Origin: Hoyosella sp. YIM 151337 | GTDB lineage: Bacteria > Actinomycetota > Actinomycetes > Mycobacteriales > Mycobacteriaceae | NCBI RefSeq assembly: GCF_026041215.1 | Contig: NZ_JAPEIQ010000026.1 | Span: 124,001-188,000 of the forward strand | Direction of reading: 5' to 3' | DNA: 64,000 nt | Part shown: piece by piece, positions 34,493 through 43,301 of the stretch | Numbering within the stretch: position 1 is the stretch's first letter | How the letters are laid out: each line of letters opens with the position of its first letter | Position numbers and translations under genes: made by a program | The notes under the pieces: generated by a model | The model's input: the letters and a program-made list of their open reading frames with translations, nothing else | The model's database searches: none | What the model was told of the DNA's origin: nothing

Positions 34493-36094
34493 ATGAAAAC
34501 TTCACAGCAGCTTCAGACACTGCGCACCAGCACCACCGACGACCCCCGCGTACTCGCCGCAGCCGCGACAGAGGACTACTCACTGCACGTCGCCCCACCT
34601 ACCTGGCGCATGCACCGAGCATCGCTGACCATGGCGTGGTATTCACTGGTCAGCGCGATGTTTTTTCTCTACATCGCGGCGAGCCTCGCGTCCGCGTACG
34701 GCACTGTTAACGCGCTCATCGGCTTAGGTTTAGCCGTAGCGGTGTACGGCAGCATCAACGCGGTGATCTCACGCTTCGCGGCGCGGACAGGGCTGACGGT
34801 GGCGCTGTTTTCCCGCGCTGTGCTCGGGCGCGCGGGCGCCACCCTCGCAACACTGGTTTTCGCAGCCACCGCGATCTACTACGCCGTCTTCGAGGGCAGC
34901 ATCATCGGTGTCGCGCTGCACGCGTACTTCGGCGGCAACCTCTCGCTCTGGTATCTCGTCGTCGTACTGTACTCAGTGCCACTCGTCATTGGGGGCGTGC
35001 GCCGCTGGCTCGACAAACTCAATGGGGTTCTGTTGCCCATCTACTGGACTGGCTTGATCGCCGCGGTCGTGTGGGCCACGGCAGCGAACGGTATCCCCGA
35101 GGGTTTGTTCTCGAACTCTCACGCTGGTGAAGTGGCAATCAGCGCGGGGGGACCCGCCTGGCTGGCCTGCTTCAGCGCCTACATGGGCGTGTTCGTCCTC
35201 ATGATGTACACAATGGACTTCGCCCGGCTGGCAAGACCTGAAGATGCCCGCTACCACGCCATTGTCACCTTCGGCTGGGTCTACTACTTGCTCGCATTCG
35301 GTGCTAACGGCGTGATCGGGATCTATCTGGTCCACGCGACAGGCAGTGACAGCACTGAGGGCGGCGTCGCAGTGGGAATCGTCGGCCTGATGGGCCTTTT
35401 TGGTGTGATCCTCGTGTGGGTTTCGCAGACCCGGATCAACACCGCGAACTACTATCTCGCTTCGAGCAACCTCGAAGCCTTCTCCGCACGGGCCCTGCAT
35501 CTGCACCTTCCCCGCTGGCTGTGGACCACGATTGCGGGCGCCATTATTTATGCGCTGATGCTGACGCCCGTTCTTGAGTATTTGCTCGTCGCGCTGGCGT
35601 GGCAGGGCGCCCTCGTAACCGGCTGGGTGGCCATCACGCTGGTTCACATTGCCTTGGACCGGCGCCAGGGCATCGCCCCGGAGTCGGTCGAATTCCGGCC
35701 CGGCCGGGTACGTGCGCTCTGGTCGCCTGGACTCGCCGCGTGGGGTGGTTCCGCTGTCACCGGTATAGCCATGATCGAATCCGGCGTGCCCTGGGCAGCC
35801 ACCTGGAGCTCGATTGTCACCTTCCTGCTGGCGGGTGGAGTTTACGCCGCCCTCCGCACTCGGTCCGGACAGCCTTCGGCCGCTATCGCGCGGCCCCACG
35901 ATCCCCGTGACGAGGTGAAGGACCCGTGGGAAGTTCGAGTTGAATGCGGCACGTGCGGACTGAGTTACATCGCTCATGAGACCGATCGCGACGTAACTTC
36001 AGCTGACCACGCGCCCATTTGCGCCGACTGCGCGAGCAGTCACACCCAGTTCCTTCGGGCTGCGAGCAAACAAGGTTCGCCGCACATGGTTTAG
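34493..36094 (+). CDS. NCS1-type purine/cytosine permease with C-terminal zinc ribbon
   Basis: A 533-residue permease with about twelve membrane segments (residues 40-460) resembling NCS1 nucleobase/hydantoin transporters. After the last segment, a soluble tail has CGTC and, about 26 residues later, CADC, a Cys4 zinc-ribbon pattern not typical of transporters. ATG 34493 follows GGGCGGAGA. Its position after hyuAB indicates uptake of the hydantoinase substrate. The stop codon lies inside a palindromic terminator. Confidence 0.85.
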   Translation: MKTSQQLQTLRTSTTDDPRVLAAAATEDYSLHVAPPTWRMHRASLTMAWYSLVSAMFFLYIAASLASAYGTVNALIGLGLAVAVYGSINAVISRFAARTGLTVALFSRAVLGRAGATLATLVFAATAIYYAVFEGSIIGVALHAYFGGNLSLWYLVVVLYSVPLVIGGVRRWLDKLNGVLLPIYWTGLIAAVVWATAANGIPEGLFSNSHAGEVAISAGGPAWLACFSAYMGVFVLMMYTMDFARLARPEDARYHAIVTFGWVYYLLAFGANGVIGIYLVHATGSDSTEGGVAVGIVGLMGLFGVILVWVSQTRINTANYYLASSNLEAFSARALHLHLPRWLWTTIAGAIIYALMLTPVLEYLLVALAWQGALVTGWVAITLVHIALDRRQGIAPESVEFRPGRVRALWSPGLAAWGGSAVTGIAMIESGVPWAATWSSIVTFLLAGGVYAALRTRSGQPSAAIARPHDPRDEVKDPWEVRVECGTCGLSYIAHETDRDVTSADHAPICADCASSHTQFLRAASKQGSPHMV

Positions 36095-36107
36095 CAGAGT
36101 GCTAAAC
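36089..36107. terminator. Palindromic terminator, TTTAGCAC family (variant)
   Basis: GTTTAGCA-GAG-TGCTAAAC, eight-base arms, includes the TAG stop of the permease and lies between it and the convergent ligase gene. It is a variant of the 2302 and 7838 copies. Confidence 0.65.
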
Positions 36108-36202
36108 ATCCGGAACAGCATCAGTGTGGGGCCAGCCCGGGCCGTCAGCTTTGCCGCGCTGTACTTGTGGAGCTGACCGGACTTGCAGCCGGAATTCATC
36201 GG

Positions 36203-37720
36203 TTACGCCGCACCGGCTGGCAAAAGTGCCCGCACGGCGTCGATGGTGTCCGCTTCGGCTGCGGTTTTGTCGGGCCGGTATCGCAGCACACGCGCGAAAC
36301 GCAGGGTTACACCGCCTGGGTAGACTCTGCTGACTTGTACACCGTCGAAGGCGATTTCGACAACAATTTCCGGACGCAGGTACACAGCGCGTTCATCCCG
36401 GGCCCGCTCGTGACGCGGGAACTCACTTGTCTGCCATTGCAGCAGCGCGTCGGTGAGCCCTTTGAATGTCTTCCCCAGCATGATCGGCGCACCACCGTTG
36501 GGGTCCCGCGCTCCCAGATGCAGGTTCGACAAGTACCCTGTGCGCCGTCCGTAGCCCCATTCCGCGCCAAGCACAATCAGGTCCAGCGTATGCACTGGCT
36601 TCACTTTCATCCACGCGCTGCCGCGCCGTCCAGCAGCGTACGGCGAGTCCAGTGCCTTCACCATGACGCCTTCATGTCCAGCACCGAGCGAGGACTCAAG
36701 CAGCGCGTGGGCTTCCCCGGCCTCAGGCCTGGTAACACCGGGGATGCGGTGTTGCGGCGCGACGTGTTCCAGCGCACCGAGGCGTTCCTCAAGTGAAAGG
36801 TCGAGCAGATCGGCACCGTCGACATGCAGGCAATCAAAAAAGAACGGCTGCAGCAGGAGTTCGCTGGCGTCGGCGCCGAATCTGCTCATGGTCTCCTGGA
36901 ATGGCCGTGGTCGGCCATCGTCGTTCAGCGCGAGTGTTTCACCATCGAGAACCACGCTGCGGCATGGTAACTCGCGCACTAGCGAGACTAGTTCGGGCAC
37001 GCCCGAAGTGACGTCACGCAAGCTCCGCGTGAAGATCCGCACGTCCCGGCCGTCGCGGTGCACCTGGATCCGTGCGCCGTCGAATTTGTATTCGACCACA
37101 ATGTGCTGGCCGAGGTCGCGCAGTGCGCCTTCCAGTGATTTCGCCGGCGATGCCAGCATCGGACGCACCGGCCGGCCAACTTCGAGACGCATCGCTTCGA
37201 GACCCGATTGCCCGTCGCGCAGCGCTGCGGCGGCGGTAACGGGCAGCCGTCCCGACAACATGAAGGCTCTGCGGACCGCGTCGTGCGGAACGTCGGCTGC
37301 GGCAGCTATCGCTTCCGTCATGACGCCTTCCAGCGCGCCTTGGCGCAGCTCGCCGGAGATCAACTGCACCAAAAACTCTTGCTCCGCTACGGTTGCGGCA
37401 CTGAACAGCTCCGTAAGCAGTTCGCGACGGCGAGCCACAGAACCGCTGCCTGCTTCCGCCGCCACACCGGCAAGAGCCTGATCCACACCGGAGATAGTCA
37501 GCGTCGGCGTTGCAGCTGGCTCGGTGCGAGCATCCGCGAGTGCGCGCCACCCAACGCCAATCCGGCCAGCAGTGAGCTCCCCCGCAAGCCAGGCAACCAC
37601 TATTTCCACCTCACCCGGCTCCGCCGCACTGAGCAGTTCGCTGAGCACACCAATCTTCGACCGGCGAGAGCGCGTTGCGGCGACCGCGTGAGACGCAGCA
37701 ACCACCGTAGAAAGCAGCAT
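36203..37720 (-). CDS. ligB: ATP-dependent DNA ligase LigB
   Basis: A 505-residue ATP-dependent ligase. The N-terminal DNA-binding domain is followed by motif I VEYKFDGARIQVHR (adenylated Lys), motif III region VLDGETLAL, FFFDCLHVDG, motif IV GHEGVMVKAL, motif V SAWMKVKPVHTLDLIVLGAEWG, and the OB domain with AGYP-like VSRVYPGGVTLRFARVLRY. It resembles Rv3062 LigB of mycobacteria, a non-essential nick-sealing enzyme. ATG 37720 lies 16 bases after the preceding stop. It is third in an operon with a GroES-like and a spermidine-synthase-like gene. Confidence 0.92.
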   Translation of the reverse strand: MLLSTVVAASHAVAATRSRRSKIGVLSELLSAAEPGEVEIVVAWLAGELTAGRIGVGWRALADARTEPAATPTLTISGVDQALAGVAAEAGSGSVARRRELLTELFSAATVAEQEFLVQLISGELRQGALEGVMTEAIAAAADVPHDAVRRAFMLSGRLPVTAAAALRDGQSGLEAMRLEVGRPVRPMLASPAKSLEGALRDLGQHIVVEYKFDGARIQVHRDGRDVRIFTRSLRDVTSGVPELVSLVRELPCRSVVLDGETLALNDDGRPRPFQETMSRFGADASELLLQPFFFDCLHVDGADLLDLSLEERLGALEHVAPQHRIPGVTRPEAGEAHALLESSLGAGHEGVMVKALDSPYAAGRRGSAWMKVKPVHTLDLIVLGAEWGYGRRTGYLSNLHLGARDPNGGAPIMLGKTFKGLTDALLQWQTSEFPRHERARDERAVYLRPEIVVEIAFDGVQVSRVYPGGVTLRFARVLRYRPDKTAAEADTIDAVRALLPAGAA

Positions 37721-37736
37721 GGTTCGACGGTAGGCG

Positions 37737-38543
37737 CTACGGACGGTCGTGTCGCGCGAACGAGCCCAGCGCGCGCGCCTCATCCCCGAACAGCACGGTC
37801 ATCGGCACGGGTGACTTGTGGATCCGCCGTGCGAACTCCTGCGATGGCAGCGGACTGTCACTGACCGCGACCACGACGTTCCCCTGACGCCGACCGCGCA
37901 GAACCGCGGCTTCACCGACAACCGCAAGCGTCGCGAATGAGCCGCCTAATGTTGCGATCTCGTCCCGCCAGCCTCGGGGGTCATCGAGGCTGCCCGAGTT
38001 CACGGCGAACACTCCACCCGGCTTGAGTATTCGCTTGACGTGGGCGGCAAACTCTACAGTTGTCAGCGCGTAGGGGGTCGCATCGCCAGCGAACACGTCC
38101 CGCACAACCAGATCCCGGCTCGCGGGATGCAACTCCTCGGCAACTTGCCGCGCCTCCCCTGCCCGGATACGCAGTAGTGGCGCTTTCGGCAGATCAAACC
38201 ACTCGCGCACCAGCGTCGCGAGCCGTGCGTCAACCTCGACTGCCACGTGGCGCGAGGCCGGGAACGTCGCAGCAAGATAGCGCGGCAGCGTACACGCCCC
38301 CGCGCCGAGATGCAGCATCTTCAGCGGCTCGGGTGTGCTCCAGCGTGTCTCGGCGAGTGCTGCGATCCAGCGCATGTAGCCGAAATCGAGCTGATGGGGA
38401 TTCGCAAGATTGATGCTCGAACTGGGCACACCATTAATCAGCACGGTCCAGCGATCGCCATCCTGGACAAGTTCGCATGTTCCGGTGTCGATCGTGTGTA
38501 CGCCGACGGGCGGGACGCGCCTAGCGGATCCGCGGTTAGCCAC
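37737..38543 (-). CDS. Spermidine synthase-like (SpeE-fold) protein
   Basis: A 268-residue Rossmann-fold protein of the PABS family: MLHLGAGACTLPRYLAATFP (nucleotide-binding motif), AVEVDARLATLVREWF and a DLVVRDVFAGDATP loop. Residues needed for polyamine binding in true SpeE are not recognisable, and the protein belongs to the short, actinobacterial spermidine-synthase-like type. GTG 38543 is chosen because it lies seven bases past the preceding stop; an upstream start would overlap. It is tightly placed between the GroES-like and LigB genes. Function unknown. Confidence 0.78.
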   Translation of the reverse strand: MANRGSARRVPPVGVHTIDTGTCELVQDGDRWTVLINGVPSSSINLANPHQLDFGYMRWIAALAETRWSTPEPLKMLHLGAGACTLPRYLAATFPASRHVAVEVDARLATLVREWFDLPKAPLLRIRAGEARQVAEELHPASRDLVVRDVFAGDATPYALTTVEFAAHVKRILKPGGVFAVNSGSLDDPRGWRDEIATLGGSFATLAVVGEAAVLRGRRQGNVVVAVSDSPLPSQEFARRIHKSPVPMTVLFGDEARALGSFARHDRP

Positions 38544-38550
38544 CGTGCCG

Positions 38551-38871
38551 CTACAGGTAGAGGCCAGTGCCGTGGTCGGTGCGTTCACTCGCGACGGCAT
38601 GCAGATCGCGTTCCCTGATCACGTAATACGCCTGCGTCTGGATCTCGACCTCAAATTGGTCATCCGCGCTGAAGAGCACCTTGTCACCGACATTGACGGA
38701 TCGGACATGCGTGCCCACTCCGCACACTTCGCCCCACGTCAGGCGCTTTGCAACTTGAGCTGTCGCGGGGATGAGGATGCCCCCACCGCTGCGCCGCTCG
38801 CCGGATTCGGGCAGCCCCCGAACCATCACCCTGTCGTGCAGCATCTGAATTTCGAGTTTTGGTTCGGACAC
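38551..38871 (-). CDS. GroES-like (Cpn10-family) protein
   Basis: A 106-residue protein with the Cpn10 beta-barrel features: MLHDRVMVRGLPESGERRSG, a mobile-loop-like GGGILIPATA, then WGEVCGVGTHVRSVNVGDKVLF. No GroEL gene is adjacent, so it is a stand-alone paralogue. A TAGAAT -10-like box ends about five bases before the GTG start (plus-strand 38877-38882), suggesting a leaderless transcript. It is the first gene of an operon with the SpeE-like and LigB genes. Confidence 0.83.
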   Translation of the reverse strand: MSEPKLEIQMLHDRVMVRGLPESGERRSGGGILIPATAQVAKRLTWGEVCGVGTHVRSVNVGDKVLFSADDQFEVEIQTQAYYVIRERDLHAVASERTDHGTGLYL

Positions 38872-38952
38872 CGCAATATTCTATCGGCACCCAAAACGCA
38901 CAGATCTGCACCCCGGTGCAACAGCAAGGCCGCACCGGACGAACTCAGCGCA

Positions 38953-39174
38953 TCAGTAGTGGAACAAGATGTATGGCGTGTTGAGGAACCCGATACAGTT
39001 CACGCGCCACTGCCCTGCGCGGACATGATCGATCAGGCCCTGCACGCATTCTTGCTGCGTGTTGTAAACGTGAAATCCGATCCCGGTGTGTGCTGAAGCT
39101 GCGGGCGCCGCAACGACTCCTGCACCGGCCATCATCGCTGCTGATGCGGCAATTACCGCGATTCTCCGCCTCAT
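38953..39174 (-). CDS. Small secreted protein with one Cys pair
   Basis: A 73-residue precursor. MRRRIAVIAASAAMMAGAG begins a Sec signal peptide ending in APAASA, leaving a mature chain of about 45 residues (TGIGFHVYNTQQECVQGL, then NCIGFLNTPY). Two Cys could form a disulfide. ATG 39174 has a GGAG site; an upstream in-frame start would add charged residues ahead of the signal. It is likely exported and cell-wall-associated or released. Function unknown. Confidence 0.72.
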   Translation of the reverse strand: MRRRIAVIAASAAMMAGAGVVAAPAASAHTGIGFHVYNTQQECVQGLIDHVRAGQWRVNCIGFLNTPYILFHY

Positions 39175-39349
39175 TGCTACTCCTCGAGAATCAACCTTGA
39201 TCATCTGACTGTATGCCTCTGCGTTGTACGCGTTTCACCGGGGTGGCAGTTACGGGGCTCCCCCATAGATAGCGGGTCGACGTCCATGTGCAATCAGTAC
39301 AAATTGCTGCACAAAATGGTGTGTCTGTACACGGTGCTCGATCAGGGTA
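39175..39349. other. Intergenic region with an inverted repeat
   Basis: The stretch holds the promoter of the secreted peptide and, at 39287-39313, an imperfect inverted repeat (TGTGCAAT and ATTGCTGCACA). This is suitably placed to terminate the minus-strand kinase operon that ends at 39350. No gene is visible. Confidence 0.45.
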
Positions 39350-40444
39350 CTAGGGGTGGCGGTCCGGGGCTGACGTCTCTGGCATACGGGCAGACCGACG
39401 GCTGTCGGCCGGGATCTCATGACGCCGCACCCCGCTCGCCGACAGTCTCAGCACCGTCGCCAGTGCCGGGCGCCCCGGCGGCAGAATCCTTGCCGTGACC
39501 GTGGTGTCGGCTGTCGCGTGGTCGAGTTCCGCATGCAGAGCGTTCGCGATACGCGTTTTCGCCGCGTCACGTTCCGCGTCACTGAGCCCATCTAGCCCGC
39601 CATCGTCAAGCAGCACGACCGTCGCGCCCCGGGCGCGCGCTTCACGAGCGGCCTCGAGCAGACTTTCAGAGGCGAGACCGCGGGCGCGGATTCGATCACG
39701 CAGTTGCGCTTCGGCGAGCGCGATTTCGGTGATATCAGCGTCGCTGAGCGTTTCGGCTTCGATGATTTTGTCGAGCAGCGGCCGCGCCGTCGCATTGAGA
39801 TACACGAGTTGCCGATCGCGTTCAGCCGTGCGAGCTTCCGCGAGGGCTTGATCGACGCCCACTGACGCTGTGGTTTCGCGGAGTTCGTTGATGACGTTGA
39901 CTTGATACCGCATCGCAAGCCCGAGCACCGTGCAGGTGCCAAGGAAGCTGATGTTCCACCAGCCTTCGCGCCACGCCTCGGTGACAAGTGTTTCAGCAGG
40001 TGCGCGGTACCACCACCACAACATGACCAGGCAGAGAAGGAATTCACCGAGCCACGCCAGTATCGGCCTGCCCCGCAGGACGAGGAAGCACATGATGATA
40101 GTTCCGGTCGGCCAGGTCCAGGCCGCGTACAAGCCGAATCCCCCAGGGTCACCGAGCATCATGACGTTCGCGAGCGCAGCGAGCGTCGGCAGCAGCGCTA
40201 TCAGCCATGACGCACGCAGCGGAACGGGATCAGACTTTGCCCGCAAGAGCAGTCCCGAAGCAATGACAATGAGCGCGAAGGACAGCGCCCACCAGCCTGG
40301 CTGCCGAATCGCTGCACCTGTGACTGCGGCGCGCAGCGCTTCGGTCAAAGTCCACGCCGCTGCGATCGCGATTGCACCTCCTGTCCGCAGCCCCGCAAGG
40401 GTGGTCGTATCAGCGGGTGGCGGCGGTGCGAGTCTGTCAGGCAT
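39350..40444 (-). CDS. Membrane protein, degenerate histidine-kinase partner
   Basis: A 364-residue protein with about six to seven membrane segments (residues 20-180), then a helical linker (ALAEARTAERDRQLVYLNATARPLLDKI) and a C-terminal domain that resembles a kinase ATPase domain but lacks recognisable N, G1 and G2 boxes and the phospho-accepting His. The start overlaps the end of the kinase gene by eight bases, so the two are co-translated. It may pair with that kinase as a pseudokinase partner. Confidence 0.75.
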   Translation of the reverse strand: MPDRLAPPPPADTTTLAGLRTGGAIAIAAAWTLTEALRAAVTGAAIRQPGWWALSFALIVIASGLLLRAKSDPVPLRASWLIALLPTLAALANVMMLGDPGGFGLYAAWTWPTGTIIMCFLVLRGRPILAWLGEFLLCLVMLWWWYRAPAETLVTEAWREGWWNISFLGTCTVLGLAMRYQVNVINELRETTASVGVDQALAEARTAERDRQLVYLNATARPLLDKIIEAETLSDADITEIALAEAQLRDRIRARGLASESLLEAAREARARGATVVLLDDGGLDGLSDAERDAAKTRIANALHAELDHATADTTVTARILPPGRPALATVLRLSASGVRRHEIPADSRRSARMPETSAPDRHP

Positions 40445-41621
40445 GCTGCCACCTCACCGTCACGGTGGTGCCGCGGCCGATCTCGCTGTCGATCGCGATT
40501 GACGCCCCCGCCACGTGCGCGACTCGGCCCCTCATCCCGGTGTTGATGCCCAGCCGCAGCGGTGGTACCGAGTCGGGGTCGAAGCCCGTCCCCGCATCGG
40601 AAAGCCGCACTTCGACGCGTTCCGGCAGCAACTCTGCCTGCAGCGCGCACTGGGCGCCGGGGCCTGCGTGCCGGAGGCTGTTGCGCGCCGCTTCCGCGAT
40701 GACTTCCTGAAACATGCGCGCTACGTCGATCGGGTACTTCACCATCGGCGCTGGAATGTGAAAGTCAGCAGTGATGTCGTCACTGATATCGGTGACAACC
40801 TGCCGCAGTCGTGCGGAGAACTCCCGAGCGTCAACCGAGCGGTCCACATCGTCGACGTCAGCGAGCCTGTCGAGCGTGTCGCGGCTATGCCTGGCTGATT
40901 CGCGGACCGACTCGAGCGGTGCGCGACTGCAGGCGGAAACGAACGTCGATACCACGGTGTCGTGGACGAGCGCGTCGACACGTTCCCGTTCTTGCCAGAT
41001 CGCAGCTGTTCGCGCGCGTTTGAGTGCCGCTTCCCGCAGGGCGCGCATCGCCTCATCGATGTTGCGTGCATTGTTCTGGACGCTGCGCACGACAGCCGCG
41101 AAGATGACGCCGATCATCGCGATCGAGACCCCTTCGCGCAGCGCCCAGGCGTAGGTCATGTCGAACTGGGCCCAGTACGTCGCAACGGAATGGATCCCCG
41201 AATAAAACAGTGCGAGCACGAGGACGGAACGCATGGGGAGGACGAACGACGCCGCGATGATCGTCCCCGAACCCACCAGCAGTGGCCACGGGTTATGCAT
41301 GGGCGGGAGGTCGCGGTACGGGAAGGCCAGTGGAATGGTGAGCGCAACGGGAACGAAGCACAGTGGGTACACCGCGCAGATGGTCCGTACACCGCGCGCT
41401 GATCGCCACAGCGCCGCAGCGATCATGCCGCAGTACATTCCGGGTACGACGAGCACCGCGGGTACGAGCCACCACAGCGGATTACCGGACCATTGGGCGA
41501 GCACAGATCGATACTCGATGCCGACGAATGCGATGCCCGCGATTCCCAGCGCTAGCCCAAGCACCACGGTGGTGCGGTCGACTGCGCTGGTCTCTCGAGT
41601 CCGGCGCTGCAGATTCGGCAT
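40437..41621 (-). CDS. Membrane sensor histidine kinase
   Basis: A 394-residue kinase: about six membrane segments (residues 20-180), then a dimerisation helix with the likely phospho-His in ERVDALVHDTVVSTFVSAC, and a HATPase domain (FQEVIAEAARNSLRHAGPG, VRLSDAGTGFDPDSVP, GINTGMRGRVAHVAGAS). It belongs to the NarL/DegS-associated type. No response regulator gene lies in the neighbourhood, so the pathway partner is missing here. ATG 41621 has only a weak ribosome site. Confidence 0.87.
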   Translation of the reverse strand: MPNLQRRTRETSAVDRTTVVLGLALGIAGIAFVGIEYRSVLAQWSGNPLWWLVPAVLVVPGMYCGMIAAALWRSARGVRTICAVYPLCFVPVALTIPLAFPYRDLPPMHNPWPLLVGSGTIIAASFVLPMRSVLVLALFYSGIHSVATYWAQFDMTYAWALREGVSIAMIGVIFAAVVRSVQNNARNIDEAMRALREAALKRARTAAIWQERERVDALVHDTVVSTFVSACSRAPLESVRESARHSRDTLDRLADVDDVDRSVDAREFSARLRQVVTDISDDITADFHIPAPMVKYPIDVARMFQEVIAEAARNSLRHAGPGAQCALQAELLPERVEVRLSDAGTGFDPDSVPPLRLGINTGMRGRVAHVAGASIAIDSEIGRGTTVTVRWQHA

Positions 41622-41688
41622 GGGAATGCACTTTATGGGACGGACCGCTATCGGCAAATTTATGTAACCATAAGCATTACCCGGGCGG

Positions 41689-42180
41689 CTAGGGGCGGCT
41701 GTAGTCGATGCTGCCGTCCGGATTCCACACCGCCACCGCGCCACTGTGCCCGGCGATCACCGTCTGCCACATGAGCGCACCCGCGCCCGCAACGAGCACC
41801 ACCGACACAACGATCGCAAGTATCCCCCGGAACACTGACCTCCCAGGTATCGACAGGAGGTACGCGAGCACCGCGACAACCGCGTACGCGAGCGAGTAGT
41901 AAAACAGCCGGTCACCGTGTTCCTCATGCGCAACTGCGGCGGCCATTTCCTCCGGGGACGCAGTCGCGCTGATGGCGACCAGCAGGGCCTGCCCACTTTC
42001 GCGCGACACGTGCGCGACGGCCGCTCCGGCAAGCGCGACGATCAGCATCGGCAGCCGCGCCCACGCCCGAGTTTTAGGGATAACGAAGAGCACGCCAAGC
42101 AGACCGGCAAGGGGTATCAGGAAGACGGCCGCATGCACGATCAGCGGGTGCAACGGCAGGTCGAGCACTTGGTCGAACAC
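41689..42180 (-). CDS. DUF2231-family membrane protein
   Basis: A 163-residue protein with four to five membrane helices: LDLPLHPLIVHAAVFLIPLAG (conserved His) and, later, VIAGHSGAVAVW. This matches the DUF2231 family, whose His residues suggest haem or metal binding. GTG 42180 with GGGAGG four bases upstream is preferred to the GTG at 42237, which has no site. Function unknown. Confidence 0.75.
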   Translation of the reverse strand: MFDQVLDLPLHPLIVHAAVFLIPLAGLLGVLFVIPKTRAWARLPMLIVALAGAAVAHVSRESGQALLVAISATASPEEMAAAVAHEEHGDRLFYYSLAYAVVAVLAYLLSIPGRSVFRGILAIVVSVVLVAGAGALMWQTVIAGHSGAVAVWNPDGSIDYSRP

Positions 42181-42270
42181 AGCACCTCCCGCATGTCCGG
42201 TTTGTGACACCAACGTACCTTGCGGAAGTGCACTCACAGGAGCGAATCAGCGCGTGGCATTGTGGATGCC

Positions 42271-42651
42271 ATGACGCACCCTCACCGCAGCCGCGCGGCC
42301 GCTCTGCGGCTCGCTGGTCTACTCATCGTCGCGGGCAGCCTTCATTTTGTGGTTCCCCGGTTCTTTGACGCGATCGTGCCGAGGTACCTGCCGGGCGATG
42401 TCCGGACCTACACGTACGCCTCAGGGGCTGCCGAGCTTGCGATCGGCGTGTCACTCGTTAACCCGGCGACCCGCCGACTCGGCGCCACCCTGGCGATGCT
42501 GCTCTTTATCGCAGTGTTTCCCGCAAATGTCCAGATGGCGGTCGACTGGTTGCGCAACGACCAGATCCCTGCTGCTGGCAAGGCTGGCGTGGTGGCACGT
42601 TTGCCGCTGCAAATCCCGCTCATCCTCGAAGCCCGGAAGGCTCGTGGGTAA
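42271..42651 (+). CDS. DoxX-like small membrane protein
   Basis: A 126-residue protein with about four membrane helices (LAGLLIVAGSLHFVVPRFFD, then YASGAAELAIGVSLVNP), resembling the DoxX family of membrane proteins often tied to redox homeostasis. ATG 42271 has no strong ribosome site. It is divergent from the DUF2231 gene and ends eight bases from the convergent CHAP gene. Confidence 0.72.
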   Translation: MTHPHRSRAAALRLAGLLIVAGSLHFVVPRFFDAIVPRYLPGDVRTYTYASGAAELAIGVSLVNPATRRLGATLAMLLFIAVFPANVQMAVDWLRNDQIPAAGKAGVVARLPLQIPLILEARKARG

Positions 42652-42659
42652 CCCAGGCC

Positions 42660-43271
42660 CTACAGAACGCCGTAGCCGACAATTCCGGAGTGGGCGGTGT
42701 TCACGTTCCGCGCCGCGACCGTTCCATAGAAGAACTCGTTGCCGCCCACCGTCGTGAGCTTGCCGTCGTCATTGCGGACGACGATCGCGGTGTGCTGCGT
42801 GAACTTGCTGCGGTTCGAGTACAGCACCACGTCGCCGGGCTTCGGGGCGTACCCGGAATCGCTGGCCCGGAAGCGCCCTTCAGCGCGGAAGTATTCTTCC
42901 AGCGTGTACACGCCCGGGATGCGCCACGACCCAGAGTTCGGGTTTGTGAATGGCATCCCGGCCTCACGCATCACCCAGCTCACGAAGTTCGCACACCACG
43001 CTTCGTCACTGCCTTCCGAATACTTCTCCCCCGGCGGATTGGCATCGAATTCGGCGCGCAGCACATCAATTACCGCCGTCTGCCGTTCATCGAGCTGCGC
43101 GGTTTCCACTTCCGGGAAACTCCGCGGCCCGATCATGTTCCACAGGTTGAAGTAGCTGAACAGGGAAAGGAGGATCGCCAGCGTGAGCAGCAGCGCAGCG
43201 GCGAATGTTAGTTTCCGGCCCTGACTGCGTCGCTGGGATGATGCTGAGTAATCCGCTGATGCTGCCCGCAC
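42660..43271 (-). CDS. Membrane-anchored CHAP-domain amidase-like protein
   Basis: A 203-residue protein with one N-terminal membrane anchor (residues about 20-43) and an extracellular CHAP domain: the catalytic Cys in EAWCANFVSWVMRE, the His in FTQHTAIVVRN, and GGNEFFYGTV. Such enzymes cleave peptidoglycan peptides or amides. The start is a GTG at 43271. It likely acts in cell-wall remodelling. Confidence 0.8.
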   Translation of the reverse strand: MRAASADYSASSQRRSQGRKLTFAAALLLTLAILLSLFSYFNLWNMIGPRSFPEVETAQLDERQTAVIDVLRAEFDANPPGEKYSEGSDEAWCANFVSWVMREAGMPFTNPNSGSWRIPGVYTLEEYFRAEGRFRASDSGYAPKPGDVVLYSNRSKFTQHTAIVVRNDDGKLTTVGGNEFFYGTVAARNVNTAHSGIVGYGVL

Positions 43272-43301
43272 GTCGCCAAGATTAGCCGAAAATCGGGCAC
43301 A

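Noticed and set aside
37737-38543. Polyamine biosynthesis by the SpeE-like gene
   Set aside because: The Rossmann core fits PABS, but polyamine-binding residues and a partner decarboxylase are not recognisable; left as unknown function.
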